From NCBI GenBank assembly GCA_036567785.1, contig DATCTV010000030.1, positions 1 to 64,000 on the forward strand: DNA of 64,000 nt, written 5' to 3'. The translations under genes and the position numbers were made by a program. The notes beneath the pieces were generated by a model. It worked only from the letters and a program-made list of their open reading frames with translations, did not search any database and was not told where the DNA came from. The stretch is from Desulfomonilia bacterium (lineage in GTDB: Bacteria > Desulfobacterota > Desulfomonilia > UBA1062). Positions 10,460 to 19,426 of this stretch are shown here, piece after piece; position 1 is the first letter of the stretch; each line of letters starts with the position of its first letter.

Positions 10460-10612
10460 TTATGCCTGTCTTGTCACGGATTGTTTTTCTAAAACCTCTG
10501 CGTCTCTTCCCGCAAGCTCTTCTTCGAGCGCACGACCTATGCCCGATGCCCCGCCGGTGATTATTGCCACCTCATCATAGAATGTTCTGAGAACGGATTT
10601 TTCAATATCTCG
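10460..10612 (-). pseudogene. Short-chain dehydrogenase N-terminal remnant
   Basis: Reading the minus strand in the same frame as the upstream cyclase, after TGA TAA, gives a stretch with VAIITGGASGIGRALEEELAG, the Rossmann NAD-binding motif TGxxxGIG. It ends at a stop after about 50 codons. No standard start codon precedes the motif except a GTG at 10570, and the rest of the roughly 250-aa SDR fold is absent. The fragment is best explained as the 5' remnant of a deleted SDR gene that once followed the cyclase. A 36-aa peptide from the GTG cannot be excluded. Confidence 0.65.
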
Positions 10613-10621
10613 TTCCCCTTA

Positions 10622-11275
10622 TCAATTGATCACGGCTATTGCCCTTGCGGGCGAGCCGTCTGAATTCATAAGCTTAAGAGGGAAACAGCAGAAAATAAAA
10701 TTCTTTCCCGTCAATTCAGATAAATTTGAAAGATTTTCTATGATGACAATGTTCCGGCTCAGAAATATCTTATGGATCCTCATGTCTTCTGTATCCGGCG
10801 GGTCAATCGAGATCATATCGATGCCGATGCCTCTGAGGTTGAATCCTGCGAGCCATTCTGCAGACTCTGTTGAGAGGACCGGGTAACCTTTGAAGTAATT
10901 ATCTCTGCCCCAGTATTTTCCCCAGCCCGTGTGCAGAAGAATGAACTGTTTTTTAGTAACAAGCTCCTTAAAAACCAGAAGTTCGTCTAATTCTATACTG
11001 TGGTTTTTAACGGCTTTCCGGCTCAAATCGATCACAGCGCCTTTTCCGATAAAATGGCCGGCACCCAGATCCTCAAGGCATGGCGCACCTCTCAATATAT
11101 GAGATGGCGCATCCATATGCGTACCTGTGTGAGAATACAGTGTGATCTTCTTTTCTGCAAATCCGCACCCATCGATGGTGCAGGGGTTTGATATCACAGG
11201 CTGTTCTGTTCCGGGATAAACGGGCATGTCTTCGGAAATAGTCCTGCTGAGGTCTATAACCTGGCCAATGATCAT
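10622..11275 (-). CDS. Cyclase family protein (kynurenine formamidase-like)
   Basis: This is a metal-dependent hydrolase of the cyclase family (217 aa from the preferred start). The signature SHTGTHMDAPSH supplies the divalent-metal ligands, and DLSRTISEDMPVYPG near the N-terminus is typical. The start at 11275 is preferred because GGGAGAAAAT precedes it; the frame extends to 11365 without an RBS. Members hydrolyse N-formylkynurenine or other amides and esters; the substrate here is unknown. It lies downstream of the CrtC-like gene in a minus-strand run that begins at the HAD gene. Confidence 0.85.
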   Translation of the reverse strand: MIIGQVIDLSRTISEDMPVYPGTEQPVISNPCTIDGCGFAEKKITLYSHTGTHMDAPSHILRGAPCLEDLGAGHFIGKGAVIDLSRKAVKNHSIELDELLVFKELVTKKQFILLHTGWGKYWGRDNYFKGYPVLSTESAEWLAGFNLRGIGIDMISIDPPDTEDMRIHKIFLSRNIVIIENLSNLSELTGKNFIFCCFPLKLMNSDGSPARAIAVIN

Positions 11276-11330
11276 ATTTTCTCCCATCAGTTTTTTAAGT
11301 CTGGTAATAATTGAAAGACGAGCAATATTA

Positions 11331-12233
11331 TTACCAGCGGTTCCAGTTATGGTCCAGCTTTCCAATACCGTCTATGTTTACGGGTACGCCTCTGACCATG
11401 GCAGTCCCTTTCAATTCGAACAGCTGCTCGTAGTAGTCGATATGGATATACTCTATCAGAGGAGGGATTCCCATGCGGGTATGGTGTCCTGCGAGAGGGG
11501 TTATGACAAGATCGATATCAGGAGATTTGACAGACCAGGGTTTATCAGGCTGTGACGGATCAAATCCGAATTGTGCCGGTGAAAACAGATAGCTCATATT
11601 GTTGCCGTCCCACAGACATGTGTAATGATGGGGAACACCAGCATCGTAATGGCAGCTCAGGACGACCCCGGCAATATTCCTGCCCCAGAAATGAAGCCAG
11701 TGCGCTGTCGAATGCCGGGGCTGCACGCCCCAGTTGTGTTCATGATAACCGCTGCCTTTCAACTGGTATTCCGATCCGTCCATGATTATCGTGCCTGTGG
11801 CCTCATTTTTTATGAACTGGTTTATAGTATAGTCGATATGCTGTGTAAGCAGATGGTTCACATGAACCGGTGCGAGAGGGATATGAAAGCACTGGGCCTT
11901 GACCTTTTCGGTAGAGACGTCGATTATCCAACCCTGTTCCGCACTTCCTGAAAATCTCATATATCCCCATTTGCCGCTGGCGGAAACCTTCACGCGATCA
12001 CCTGGTTCTGAAATGAACGAGCCCATGTGTTCTTCTGTAAAACGCCTGTTATTCTTGTAGTCGATTATCTTGATCGAGACATAGCTTATCGGGAAGGCCC
12101 TGAGTGCCAGAAAGACATAATAAATCTTCTCCTTGACATCGATGCCTTCGAAATACCACCATTCTTTTTTTCTCAATAAGCCTTTAATGCCGAAACGGGA
12201 TGTGTCGATATCAACGTGTCCTTCGTTTTTCAT
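11331..12233 (-). CDS. CrtC/AttH-type lipocalin-like protein
   Basis: This 300-aa protein has the features of the CrtC/AttH superfamily: WWYFEG near residue 25, YHEHNWGVQP near residue 165, HWLHFWG, and a C-terminal DHNWNRW. Members include hydroxyneurosporene synthase, but most homologues have no known role and no carotenoid gene is visible here. There is no signal peptide. It starts nine bases after the HAD gene and is followed by the cyclase, so the three are likely co-transcribed. A hydratase or isomerase role is possible but only by family analogy. Confidence 0.65.
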   Translation of the reverse strand: MKNEGHVDIDTSRFGIKGLLRKKEWWYFEGIDVKEKIYYVFLALRAFPISYVSIKIIDYKNNRRFTEEHMGSFISEPGDRVKVSASGKWGYMRFSGSAEQGWIIDVSTEKVKAQCFHIPLAPVHVNHLLTQHIDYTINQFIKNEATGTIIMDGSEYQLKGSGYHEHNWGVQPRHSTAHWLHFWGRNIAGVVLSCHYDAGVPHHYTCLWDGNNMSYLFSPAQFGFDPSQPDKPWSVKSPDIDLVITPLAGHHTRMGIPPLIEYIHIDYYEQLFELKGTAMVRGVPVNIDGIGKLDHNWNRW

Positions 12234-12242
12234 GCAGGCTCC

Positions 12243-12902
12243 TTAAAGTTTTTCCTTTATAAATGCAGCAGCTTCCAGCATGGAGTCAAATATGAAATCG
12301 GGACCTGCTTCTTCCAGTTCCTCACGTGTGCCGTATCCATAGGTTACCGCCGCAGTGATTATGCCGTTTGCCTTTCCCCCCATTATATCATGCTTTCTGT
12401 CGCCTATTATCATGGTATTTTCAGGACTGAGGTTTTCCCTGGCGATAATGTGTTCTATCAGACGCGCCTTATCGGCGAGGCTGCCATCCATCATGCTGCC
12501 ATAAGCGACATCGAAATATTTCATGATGTCCATGAATTCGAGGATCCTTACTGCATAGACTTCGGGTTTTGAAGTTGCAAGCATTATCTTACGGCCGGTA
12601 TTTCTTATAGTTTCGAGCGCTTCGGGTATTTCTGGGTATAGTATGTTTTCATACATGCCTGTATCTCCGAACCTTTCTCTATAGTGGGCGATTGCATTGG
12701 TAAGTATCTGTTCATCCGACGTGTCAAGAATCTTCGAGAACGAGGTTTTCAGAGGTGGTCCGATAACCCATATCAGGCTGTCAGTATCATGGGTGCCTGT
12801 TCCCATTTTATCGAGGGCATATTGAATGCATCTTATGATGCCTTCTTTCGGGTCTGTGAGAGTGCCATCGAGATCGAACAGGATTGTGGTAATGTCTTTC
12901 AT
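12243..12902 (-). CDS. HAD-superfamily phosphatase (phosphoglycolate phosphatase-like)
   Basis: This 219-aa protein has motif I FDLDGTLTD with the nucleophilic Asp, motif II LATSKP and motif IV IIGDRKHDIMGG. The small helical cap after motif I fits the PGP/pyrophosphatase-like subclass. The ATG at 12902 gives the normal N-terminus (MKDITTILFDLDGT); the frame extends to 12992 but into the tRNA. It is the first gene of the minus-strand group HAD, CrtC-like, cyclase and lies just downstream of tRNA-Phe on the same strand. Confidence 0.85.
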   Translation of the reverse strand: MKDITTILFDLDGTLTDPKEGIIRCIQYALDKMGTGTHDTDSLIWVIGPPLKTSFSKILDTSDEQILTNAIAHYRERFGDTGMYENILYPEIPEALETIRNTGRKIMLATSKPEVYAVRILEFMDIMKYFDVAYGSMMDGSLADKARLIEHIIARENLSPENTMIIGDRKHDIMGGKANGIITAAVTYGYGTREELEEAGPDFIFDSMLEAAAFIKEKL

Positions 12903-12959
12903 GAGTATTCTGGTTATTATGAGGAGTATAGAAAAATCTTTTTTTGCTGAATCAAAAAC

Positions 12960-13035
12960 TGGTGCCGAGGGAGGGAGTTGAACCCCCGACACGGGGATTT
13001 TCAGTCCCCTGCTCTACCAACTGAGCTACCTCGGC
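12960..13035 (-). tRNA. tRNA-Phe (GAA)
   Basis: A complete cloverleaf of 76 nt: acceptor GCCGAGG/CCTCGGC, D arm GCTC...GAGC, anticodon arm GGGGA/TCCCC with loop CTGAAAA (anticodon GAA), T arm with GTTCAAC, discriminator A and an encoded CCA. Confidence 0.96.
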
Positions 13036-13070
13036 ACACCGGAGTTGTCTATTTAATTTATGAATTATTG

Positions 13071-13358
13071 TCAAGAAATTTTATCTTCTCCAAAATCAAA
13101 ACTGGTACCTTTGTTTGCGCCCTGCCTAAGCAAATCATCGACCGATGACTGCCCAAGTTTCTGCTGATTTTTTGCGCCGAGTGCATCCTTTGACATATCA
13201 CTGACCCTGTTGATTAGAAATCCTTCATCACCTGTATCCAGTTCCGGCTGCTTTGTATAAATATTCAGTTTCATCTTTACCTGGGTCATATCTTCGCCGC
13301 AATTCTTGCATCTGTCCAGATAATCAAAACTCGTATAACCGCATCTTGTACATTTCAT
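13071..13358 (-). CDS. Small zinc-ribbon protein of unknown function
   Basis: This 95-aa protein has an N-terminal zinc ribbon (CTRCGY...CKNCGED, two CxxC pairs) followed by a charged, low-hydrophobicity tail. A strong Shine-Dalgarno AAGGAGG lies nine bases before the ATG. It is transcribed toward tRNA-Phe and has no obvious operon partner. Function is not recognisable from sequence. Confidence 0.7.
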   Translation of the reverse strand: MKCTRCGYTSFDYLDRCKNCGEDMTQVKMKLNIYTKQPELDTGDEGFLINRVSDMSKDALGAKNQQKLGQSSVDDLLRQGANKGTSFDFGEDKIS

Positions 13359-13770
13359 ATATTGGACCTCCTTTATTGTTACTTCTTCTATCGGTCAAAG
13401 ATATAAATTTCATTAACCCGATATTTAATCATTCGCAATCGCAACTTTCTTCTGAAAAAGTATTGTTCACCACTAAGAAAATTATTGGGAGATATATGAA
13501 ATTGTTTGCCATGCAACATGTTTTCCCTTAAAATTAGGTAAGGAAATCATGAAATTACTGAAATGCCTCAAGGCATATTAATTGCATGATATGTATTACT
13601 TTTTATTTGTTGTTTATCGTATATTTATTAAAATGCCAGTTCCATGGTCCGGAAAAATCAAGACCTTTTGATAACTGGTATTACTAAGAGGGCAAGCTCT
13701 TAACAAAACTGATGGTTATTTGCCGGAAACTGTCTCCGGCAGAGTTAATTTATGGTTCAAGGAGGCGGCA
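13359..13770. other. 412-bp intergenic region between divergent genes
   Basis: This is an AT-rich region between the divergent zinc-ribbon and lipoprotein genes, so it presumably holds both promoters. Two small hairpins were seen near the lipoprotein gene: AAGAG/CTCTT at 13686-13701 and GCCGGA/TCCGGC at 13722-13740. The second lies just upstream of the GGAGG at 13761-13765. No convincing ORF or RNA gene was seen. Confidence 0.5.
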
Positions 13771-15429
13771 ATGCAGAAAAGTTTAATTTCAAATATTTTC
13801 ACTGTCCTGGTACTTGTTTGTATATTAATATTTACTGCCTGCTCATCATCTCATGATAATTATACAGAAACCGACAATCCTGTTCCGGGAGAATCAAACA
13901 AAAAGGCAGATGCGATTATTGCAGCATTGAACCAGCAGGGATTTCAGGCTGTGAAGCAGGTTACCATCAACGGTGATGTGGGCATACTGGCAAAACATTC
14001 AATATGGCCTCAAAAAAAATGTGTAGTCCTTACAGGCAAACCCTATAGTCTCGGCTATCAGATGGGGAGACTTCTCCCTGGCGGAACATATAACATGGTG
14101 AAAACCTATACGGAGAACCTGCTTGAAGAATATGCCTATGTTAAGAAAGGAACGGCATTATTCAATACTGTTAAAAATATGGCTACCGCCCTTGCAAAAG
14201 CGGCTGTCACTGAAGATAATGCAATACCCGATTACCTGCTGGAAGAAATGAAAGGGGTTGCTGACGGTGCTAATTCAGCTAATTCATCCTTCAAGCAGAT
14301 AACCGCCGATGACGTGCTTGTACTTAATGAGGGTCTGGACTCGCTTTATTCGATACTTTTCACCGGGAAGCTTCCGAATACTCAGGGCGCTACAAAAGAT
14401 ATACTGGGATGCAACGGGTTTGTCGTGTCCGGCAATGCCACGGTTGGCGGCAAGGTCTATCACGGAAGGGATTTCATGTTGGCCACCGGCGGTGTTTATC
14501 AGGACGAGGCATTGATGACGATCTACATCCCGGATAATGGCAAACCATTCGTTACGCTGGGTGCTCCCGGCTTTGTAGGGCAGACGGCAGGGATAAACAG
14601 CCAGGGGCTATCAATGGGTGTTGATGTGGTATTCAGCGGTGCGACAAGGGAAACACCCGGCATGGGATGCCTTCTTGTCATTCGCGATATTATCCAGAAC
14701 AGCTCAAACCTCGATGAGGCTGTAGAGAGGATGAAGTCCCAGAACAGGGGCGTGTCATGGGTTTACGTTATTGCAGATGATGAAAAAAGCTTAAAATACA
14801 CAAATGGAACAGTAGTCGAAGAAGGGATGGCGGTAGATAAAAACGGCAAGGAAGTTGGCGGTCCTGATATCCTGAAATGGTATACACAACAGTCTTTGAA
14901 AGATCTTATAGAAAAACTGCCCACTGATGAACTGCCGGAAAGAGGTGTGATGACAAGGCCTCAAAACTGGGTATATCCTGCCGCATTCGAGGGGCTTGAG
15001 GATTTCCCGCCGCAGATAGAAACGTATGATGATGTAGTGATCGCCGCCAATCACTATATAATCCCCAGGATGGTATTTACTACGTTTTCTCCCTGGATAC
15101 AGTTTCTTCAGAAGAACTACTGGAAGACATCCAGGACCCTTCTAAGATACAGTGACCTTACAAAGAGGGTATCCGATAAATACGGCCGTATAGATTTTGC
15201 AACTGCCCGGGATCTGATAGACTTCATGAACCCCAACAGGGAAGAGGAATCCCTGAGAAACGGTTATGAAGGCTGGACAAGATACAAGGTGGATGGCGAA
15301 ATCGAAGGCCATCATGACATATTCGACAATCAGGAACTGATTATGGAATGTCTTTACGGCTATTACCGGGCAGATGAACCCTGGGTCAGGATCGACCTGA
15401 AACCGTTTATCGATATTTCAGATCACTGA
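13771..15429 (+). CDS. Lipoprotein with C45-type (acyl-CoA:6-APA acyltransferase-like) Ntn-hydrolase domain
   Basis: This 552-aa protein has a lipobox signal peptide (LIFTAC). The domain resembles the C45/penicillin acyltransferase and phospholipase-B-like Ntn-hydrolases: GYQMGRLL near residue 93, then GCNGFVVSGNATVGGKVYHGRDFM, in which the Cys would be the nucleophile after processing, and QTAGINSQGLSMGVDV. The start at 13771 is set by GGAGG six bases upstream; the frame opens at 13720. The tail overlaps the convergent gene by 7 bp. The substrate, an amide or ester of a lipid or peptide, is unknown. Confidence 0.72.
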   Translation: MQKSLISNIFTVLVLVCILIFTACSSSHDNYTETDNPVPGESNKKADAIIAALNQQGFQAVKQVTINGDVGILAKHSIWPQKKCVVLTGKPYSLGYQMGRLLPGGTYNMVKTYTENLLEEYAYVKKGTALFNTVKNMATALAKAAVTEDNAIPDYLLEEMKGVADGANSANSSFKQITADDVLVLNEGLDSLYSILFTGKLPNTQGATKDILGCNGFVVSGNATVGGKVYHGRDFMLATGGVYQDEALMTIYIPDNGKPFVTLGAPGFVGQTAGINSQGLSMGVDVVFSGATRETPGMGCLLVIRDIIQNSSNLDEAVERMKSQNRGVSWVYVIADDEKSLKYTNGTVVEEGMAVDKNGKEVGGPDILKWYTQQSLKDLIEKLPTDELPERGVMTRPQNWVYPAAFEGLEDFPPQIETYDDVVIAANHYIIPRMVFTTFSPWIQFLQKNYWKTSRTLLRYSDLTKRVSDKYGRIDFATARDLIDFMNPNREEESLRNGYEGWTRYKVDGEIEGHHDIFDNQELIMECLYGYYRADEPWVRIDLKPFIDISDH

Positions 15430-15968
15430 ACAGATTCTGCGCTTTCTTTCAGAGAAGAGTCCTGGGCATATATTTTCCCCGCTCTGTTTTCTTCTCTGAT
15501 TTTCCATGAATCAATATTTGGGGTTTTGACAAGAAGCTTTTCCAGGACTTCCGATCTGGCTGACTTGAACCAGTGCTTTCTCACTTTTCCATTTCCGTCA
15601 AGAAGCATTACTCTGAATGATTTGCTGTTATTGCGTATGGATGCTGCTGTGGCTATGTCGGTATGAAAACTGGAATCGTATTCTTCAACGGGACATGAAA
15701 CAACGGTGATAATGTTTGCGTCGGATAAAGCCAGCTTCCTGATTTCATCATACTGTTTTTTAAAATCGGGATTATTCATATCAGGTGTTTCGACTAGCAG
15801 AATCATTGGCTGTTTGTCTGATTCCTCATATGTGCTGGCATAATCAAGCAGTTTTGTTGATCTGTAGCTGTTTCCCTCATGATCCATGAATGTGAAATCC
15901 ACCATGTCGGGTACGGGTTCGCTGGGCCCGGACATCAACAATACTGCAGCAACGATAAGTATAATCAT
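15423..15968 (-). CDS. Exported DUF4174-like protein
   Basis: This 181-aa protein has a short N-terminal hydrophobic segment (signal anchor) and a domain with a thioredoxin-like look. It includes MILLVETPDMNNPDFKKQYDEI and SFRVMLLDGNGKVRKHWFKSARSEVLEKLL, the latter resembling DUF4174 proteins (a response or thiol-fold family without CxxC). No catalytic Cys pair is present. It is convergent with, and overlaps, the preceding lipoprotein gene. The family assignment is tentative. Confidence 0.5.
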   Translation of the reverse strand: MIILIVAAVLLMSGPSEPVPDMVDFTFMDHEGNSYRSTKLLDYASTYEESDKQPMILLVETPDMNNPDFKKQYDEIRKLALSDANIITVVSCPVEEYDSSFHTDIATAASIRNNSKSFRVMLLDGNGKVRKHWFKSARSEVLEKLLVKTPNIDSWKIREENRAGKIYAQDSSLKESAESVQ

Positions 15969-16097
15969 AATTTTAATTCTGACTCCTGATTTTGAATATC
16001 GGAATTAATGTAAGTAATGTTTAATTTCAAGAAAGTTTTTCAATCACGGATGGCAAAATCGTTTATGATGATGTAAAATTATTGTAAGGCAAAAACT

Positions 16098-17057
16098 ATG
16101 TGGACTTTTGATTACATAAGGCGTTCATGCAGATTCGTGGCTGAGAACTCGGAATTTGTGCATATCAGGCATGATAAAATCGATGAATATGCAATGAGGC
16201 TTGCGAGAACCAGACCTGACAAGCCGCAGATGGATATAAACTGCCATTATATCGGACATGGCGATGATACGGTTGCTTTTTTTGTAATACTCAATTCGAT
16301 AAATTTCGGCTCGGGTTATTTCCCGTATTTGAAAAAAAGGCCCGGCATGTCCGGATATTATACGATTGCATCGGAATTGAATGACTTTTTTAAAAAAGCC
16401 CCGCTCAGGGCAGGGGACCTGCTGAATATAACACCGGGTGATTGTGCGGCGATGCTGGGACAGGATGCTGATAATCACATTGTACGCGAACTGATGGAGC
16501 TTTATGCCATTTCCCTGAAAGATCTGGCCAATTATGTAAAAGAAAACTATGATTCAAGCTTTACAAAAATGATAGAGGCTTCCGCTTGCTCGTCCGAGAG
16601 GCTGGTTGAAATCATCTCGGGGATGCCTTTCTTTAAGGATACGGCGGAATACAAAGGTACACAGGTCGCTTTCTTCAAGAGGGCGCAGATACTTTCACTT
16701 GATCTTAATATAGCATTTGACGGACAGGGCATCGGGAGGTTCGATGATCTCTATAAGCTGACAATGTTTGCAGATAACCTTGTACCGCATGTACTCAGGC
16801 TCGACGGGATACTCGAATATGAAGACAGTCTGGCTGAGAAAATTGACAGTTCTGAACTTATATCATCAGGTTCCCCCGAAGAGGTTGAAATAAGGGCTTG
16901 CGCCGTCGATGCCGTTGAAAGGATCTCACAGTTGATGGGTGGGTATTCAAAGGGTGCAACACCTGCAGTTGTTGACAATATTCTCTGGCATAGGGGGCAG
17001 CAGTCCTATTATAAAAAGGCAAAACCAAGACACAGGACCCGTACGGTGTTTTACTGA
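16098..17057 (+). CDS. Queuosine salvage protein (Qng1/DUF2419 family)
   Basis: This 319-aa protein matches the potential queuosine salvage family, which releases queuine from queuosine 5'-monophosphate. Recognisable segments are INCHYIGHGDDTVAFFVILNSINFGSGYFP, ELNDFFKK, FYKRAQI-like FFKRAQILSLDLN, and MFADNLVPHVLRLDGIL. It is cytoplasmic and stands alone. No queuine transporter (YhhQ, QueT) or Tgt is in the window, and no preQ1 riboswitch motif was seen upstream. Confidence 0.85.
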   Translation: MWTFDYIRRSCRFVAENSEFVHIRHDKIDEYAMRLARTRPDKPQMDINCHYIGHGDDTVAFFVILNSINFGSGYFPYLKKRPGMSGYYTIASELNDFFKKAPLRAGDLLNITPGDCAAMLGQDADNHIVRELMELYAISLKDLANYVKENYDSSFTKMIEASACSSERLVEIISGMPFFKDTAEYKGTQVAFFKRAQILSLDLNIAFDGQGIGRFDDLYKLTMFADNLVPHVLRLDGILEYEDSLAEKIDSSELISSGSPEEVEIRACAVDAVERISQLMGGYSKGATPAVVDNILWHRGQQSYYKKAKPRHRTRTVFY

Positions 17058-17082
17058 ATTTTCCGGGCAGTTATTAAACTAT

Positions 17083-18588
17083 ATGAATCTGAAAAAAAAC
17101 CTGCTGTTCCTGATATTTTATCTTGTGTTGTCCGGACAGGTACTGGCATCGGAGAAGATTCTGGCAGTTGGGATATGCGGAAAAAAGCCTGATATGGACA
17201 GTATCCTTTCATGCAAAACCCGGGCTGAAAAAATTCTTGCCGGTACGGTCTTCAATTCGCTTTTCAAATATTCTCCCGGAAGTCCGAATTCAATCGAAGC
17301 TGAACTTGCCGAAAGCATACCAAAGCCCAGAATGTTGAACAGCAGGCAATACTGGACAGTGACAATTAAAAAAAATGTGAAATTTCACAGATTATCAGGT
17401 GGACAGGATTATGAACTTGAGGCTGAGGATGTCGCATTCTCTCTCGAGTTGCTTGCAGGTTCGGATGACAGCAGGCTTCTTTCCGGCATCGAGATACGCA
17501 AAGAATCAAGGTATGAAATAACCCTTATACTTGATAAGCCTCTTTCCCCGGATTTCTTTTTACCGATGCTTACCGGTTACAACGGGGTCTATATATTCAG
17601 CAGAAAAATTTTTGAAGGGAAAGGCATGTTTTCAGGGACCGGACCGTTTATGGTTGCCTCCGGTATCGGAGAAGACAGCCTGTACCTGCGGGTGAACAAG
17701 TCCTATTTCAAGGGGATGCCGGTTATTGACAGTGTCAGATTTGTTTTTGGTCCCGACATATCAAAGATGGAACATTCATTGTCAGAGGGCTATCTGGACG
17801 TATTGATACCGGCGGATGATTTTTCAGACAAGATAGATGACAAAGGCAATGACAACTTTAAACGGCTGTATTTCCGTAACGGCTGGTTAATCTATCTCGG
17901 CTTTAATATCGAAGCAGGCCCCTTTAATGATAAGGGGCTTAGAAAGATAACAGCAGAAAATATTGACAGGGATGCCTTCTGTTCAAACATAGACGGATGC
18001 GAGAGTTTGTATGGTCTGTGTCCCCTAATCACTACAGCCGGTTTGACCCGGGATGAAATTATCAGGCTCGGTCTTGATTACGGGCTCAGTGACAGTTCAC
18101 GTAAAGCTCTTCCTGTAAACACTGGTGAACAGGTTGTCTTATGTGTTAAGAGCAGGGAAATTCCTGATGAAATAATTCATAAATTACGGGATATACTGAA
18201 AAAAATGGGATTCAATTTATCAGCAGATGATCCGGAAGACGTCATTACAACATGCCGTGATGATGCTTGTGATCTTAAATTGCTGTCTTTCGAAACTACC
18301 GGTAGTATCCAGAAATTGCTGGGTATCTTGATGACTGAGAATGGAATCGATAAGAAATACAAATATCTTGTTGAAGCATCGGAAAGAATAACCTCCAACG
18401 CCAGGCAGACAGATTTATTAAAACACATTCAAATAAAAATACTGGCTGATATCGATATCCTGCCTCTCGTATTCATAAGGGAATATGCCGTGTTAAAGAA
18501 AGATATCGATCTTGGTTATGATTGCACGTCTCAGCCGTTTTTCATTGTGATGGAAAAAACGCGAATTGCAAATTCAGGCAATCAATAG
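17083..18588 (+). CDS. Family 5 extracellular solute-binding protein (peptide/nickel type)
   Basis: This 501-aa protein has a signal peptide (MNLKKNLLFLIFYLVLSGQVLAS) and a DppA/OppA-like fold: TVFNSLFKYSPGSPN, LAESIPKPRM..., WTVTIKKNVKFH and ELEAEDVAFSLELL. The ATG at 17083 is chosen because it yields the signal peptide; the frame opens upstream inside the queuosine gene. No Dpp-type permease or ATPase genes are adjacent, so the partner transporter is elsewhere or the protein acts as an orphan receptor. Confidence 0.82.
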   Translation: MNLKKNLLFLIFYLVLSGQVLASEKILAVGICGKKPDMDSILSCKTRAEKILAGTVFNSLFKYSPGSPNSIEAELAESIPKPRMLNSRQYWTVTIKKNVKFHRLSGGQDYELEAEDVAFSLELLAGSDDSRLLSGIEIRKESRYEITLILDKPLSPDFFLPMLTGYNGVYIFSRKIFEGKGMFSGTGPFMVASGIGEDSLYLRVNKSYFKGMPVIDSVRFVFGPDISKMEHSLSEGYLDVLIPADDFSDKIDDKGNDNFKRLYFRNGWLIYLGFNIEAGPFNDKGLRKITAENIDRDAFCSNIDGCESLYGLCPLITTAGLTRDEIIRLGLDYGLSDSSRKALPVNTGEQVVLCVKSREIPDEIIHKLRDILKKMGFNLSADDPEDVITTCRDDACDLKLLSFETTGSIQKLLGILMTENGIDKKYKYLVEASERITSNARQTDLLKHIQIKILADIDILPLVFIREYAVLKKDIDLGYDCTSQPFFIVMEKTRIANSGNQ

Positions 18589-18679
18589 GGCAGGGGTATC
18601 AATGTGGACGTAAGAACAAAAATATGATAGCTCCCTGATTTGAAAGTAACCGTGAAAATCTATCCTTAAGGAGGGAATC

Positions 18680-19426
18680 ATGAAAATCTTCAAATCGTTT
18701 TTATTGTTCATGCTTGCAGGTTTGATTATATCAGGCTCTGCGTTTTCGGCAGAGCAGTTGAAGATTACGGTATTCACCGATGCCACATGGCCGCCGATGG
18801 AAATGGTTGACAAGAACAAGAATATTGTCGGATTTGAGATAGACCTGTTCAATGCGATAGCAAAAGAAGCAGGATTCATACCCGAGTATAAAAATACTGC
18901 ATGGGACGGAATATTTGCCGCAATGAAGGGCAACAGGTACCCCAATGCCTGCGCGCTTTCCTCGATAACCATTACCGAAGAAAGAAAAAAGACATATGAC
19001 TTCTCCGATCCGTATCTTAACGTAAATCAGGTTCTGGTCATTCCCAAGGCATTGAACGTCAAATCCATGAATGACATGAAAGGAAAGAAGGTCGGCGCTC
19101 AGATCAGCACCACAGGCGCCATGGAGTTGAAGAAGGCCCAGGGTGTTGTAACAAAGACATATGATGAAATAGGGCTAGCATTTGCGGATATGGCCGCCGG
19201 CAGGATTGACGGTGTTATGTGCGACACTCCGGTTGCAAGAGATTATGCCCTCCACAAGGCCGAGTACAAGGAAAAATTCAAGATAGGTCTGGAAATACCG
19301 ACAAACGAACAACTCGGTGTAATGATCAAGAAGGGCGACAAGAAGATTCTGGATCTCGTTAACAAGGGACTCAAGGCTGTCAAGGAAAAAGGCATAGACA
19401 AGCAGATTGAAAAGAAGTGGCTGTAA
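18680..19426 (+). CDS. Polar amino acid ABC transporter, substrate-binding protein
   Basis: This 248-aa periplasmic binding protein of family 3 has a signal peptide ending SGSAFSA. The segments ITVFTDATWPPMEMVDKNKNIVGFEIDLFNAIAKEAG and KTYDFSDPYL are typical of His/Gln/Arg-type receptors. AAGGAGG lies nine bases upstream of the ATG. It is the first gene of a receptor-permease-ATPase operon whose genes overlap. Ligand identity cannot be read from sequence. Confidence 0.93.
   Translation: MKIFKSFLLFMLAGLIISGSAFSAEQLKITVFTDATWPPMEMVDKNKNIVGFEIDLFNAIAKEAGFIPEYKNTAWDGIFAAMKGNRYPNACALSSITITEERKKTYDFSDPYLNVNQVLVIPKALNVKSMNDMKGKKVGAQISTTGAMELKKAQGVVTKTYDEIGLAFADMAAGRIDGVMCDTPVARDYALHKAEYKEKFKIGLEIPTNEQLGVMIKKGDKKILDLVNKGLKAVKEKGIDKQIEKKWL

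Noticed and set aside
11226-11951. Plus-strand frames opposite the CrtC-like and cyclase genes
   Set aside because: They lack RBSs and recognisable motifs, whereas the minus-strand genes carry clear family signatures.
15969-16097. preQ1 riboswitch before the queuosine salvage gene
   Set aside because: The gap is short and AT-rich without the conserved preQ1 aptamer stem and A-rich tail.
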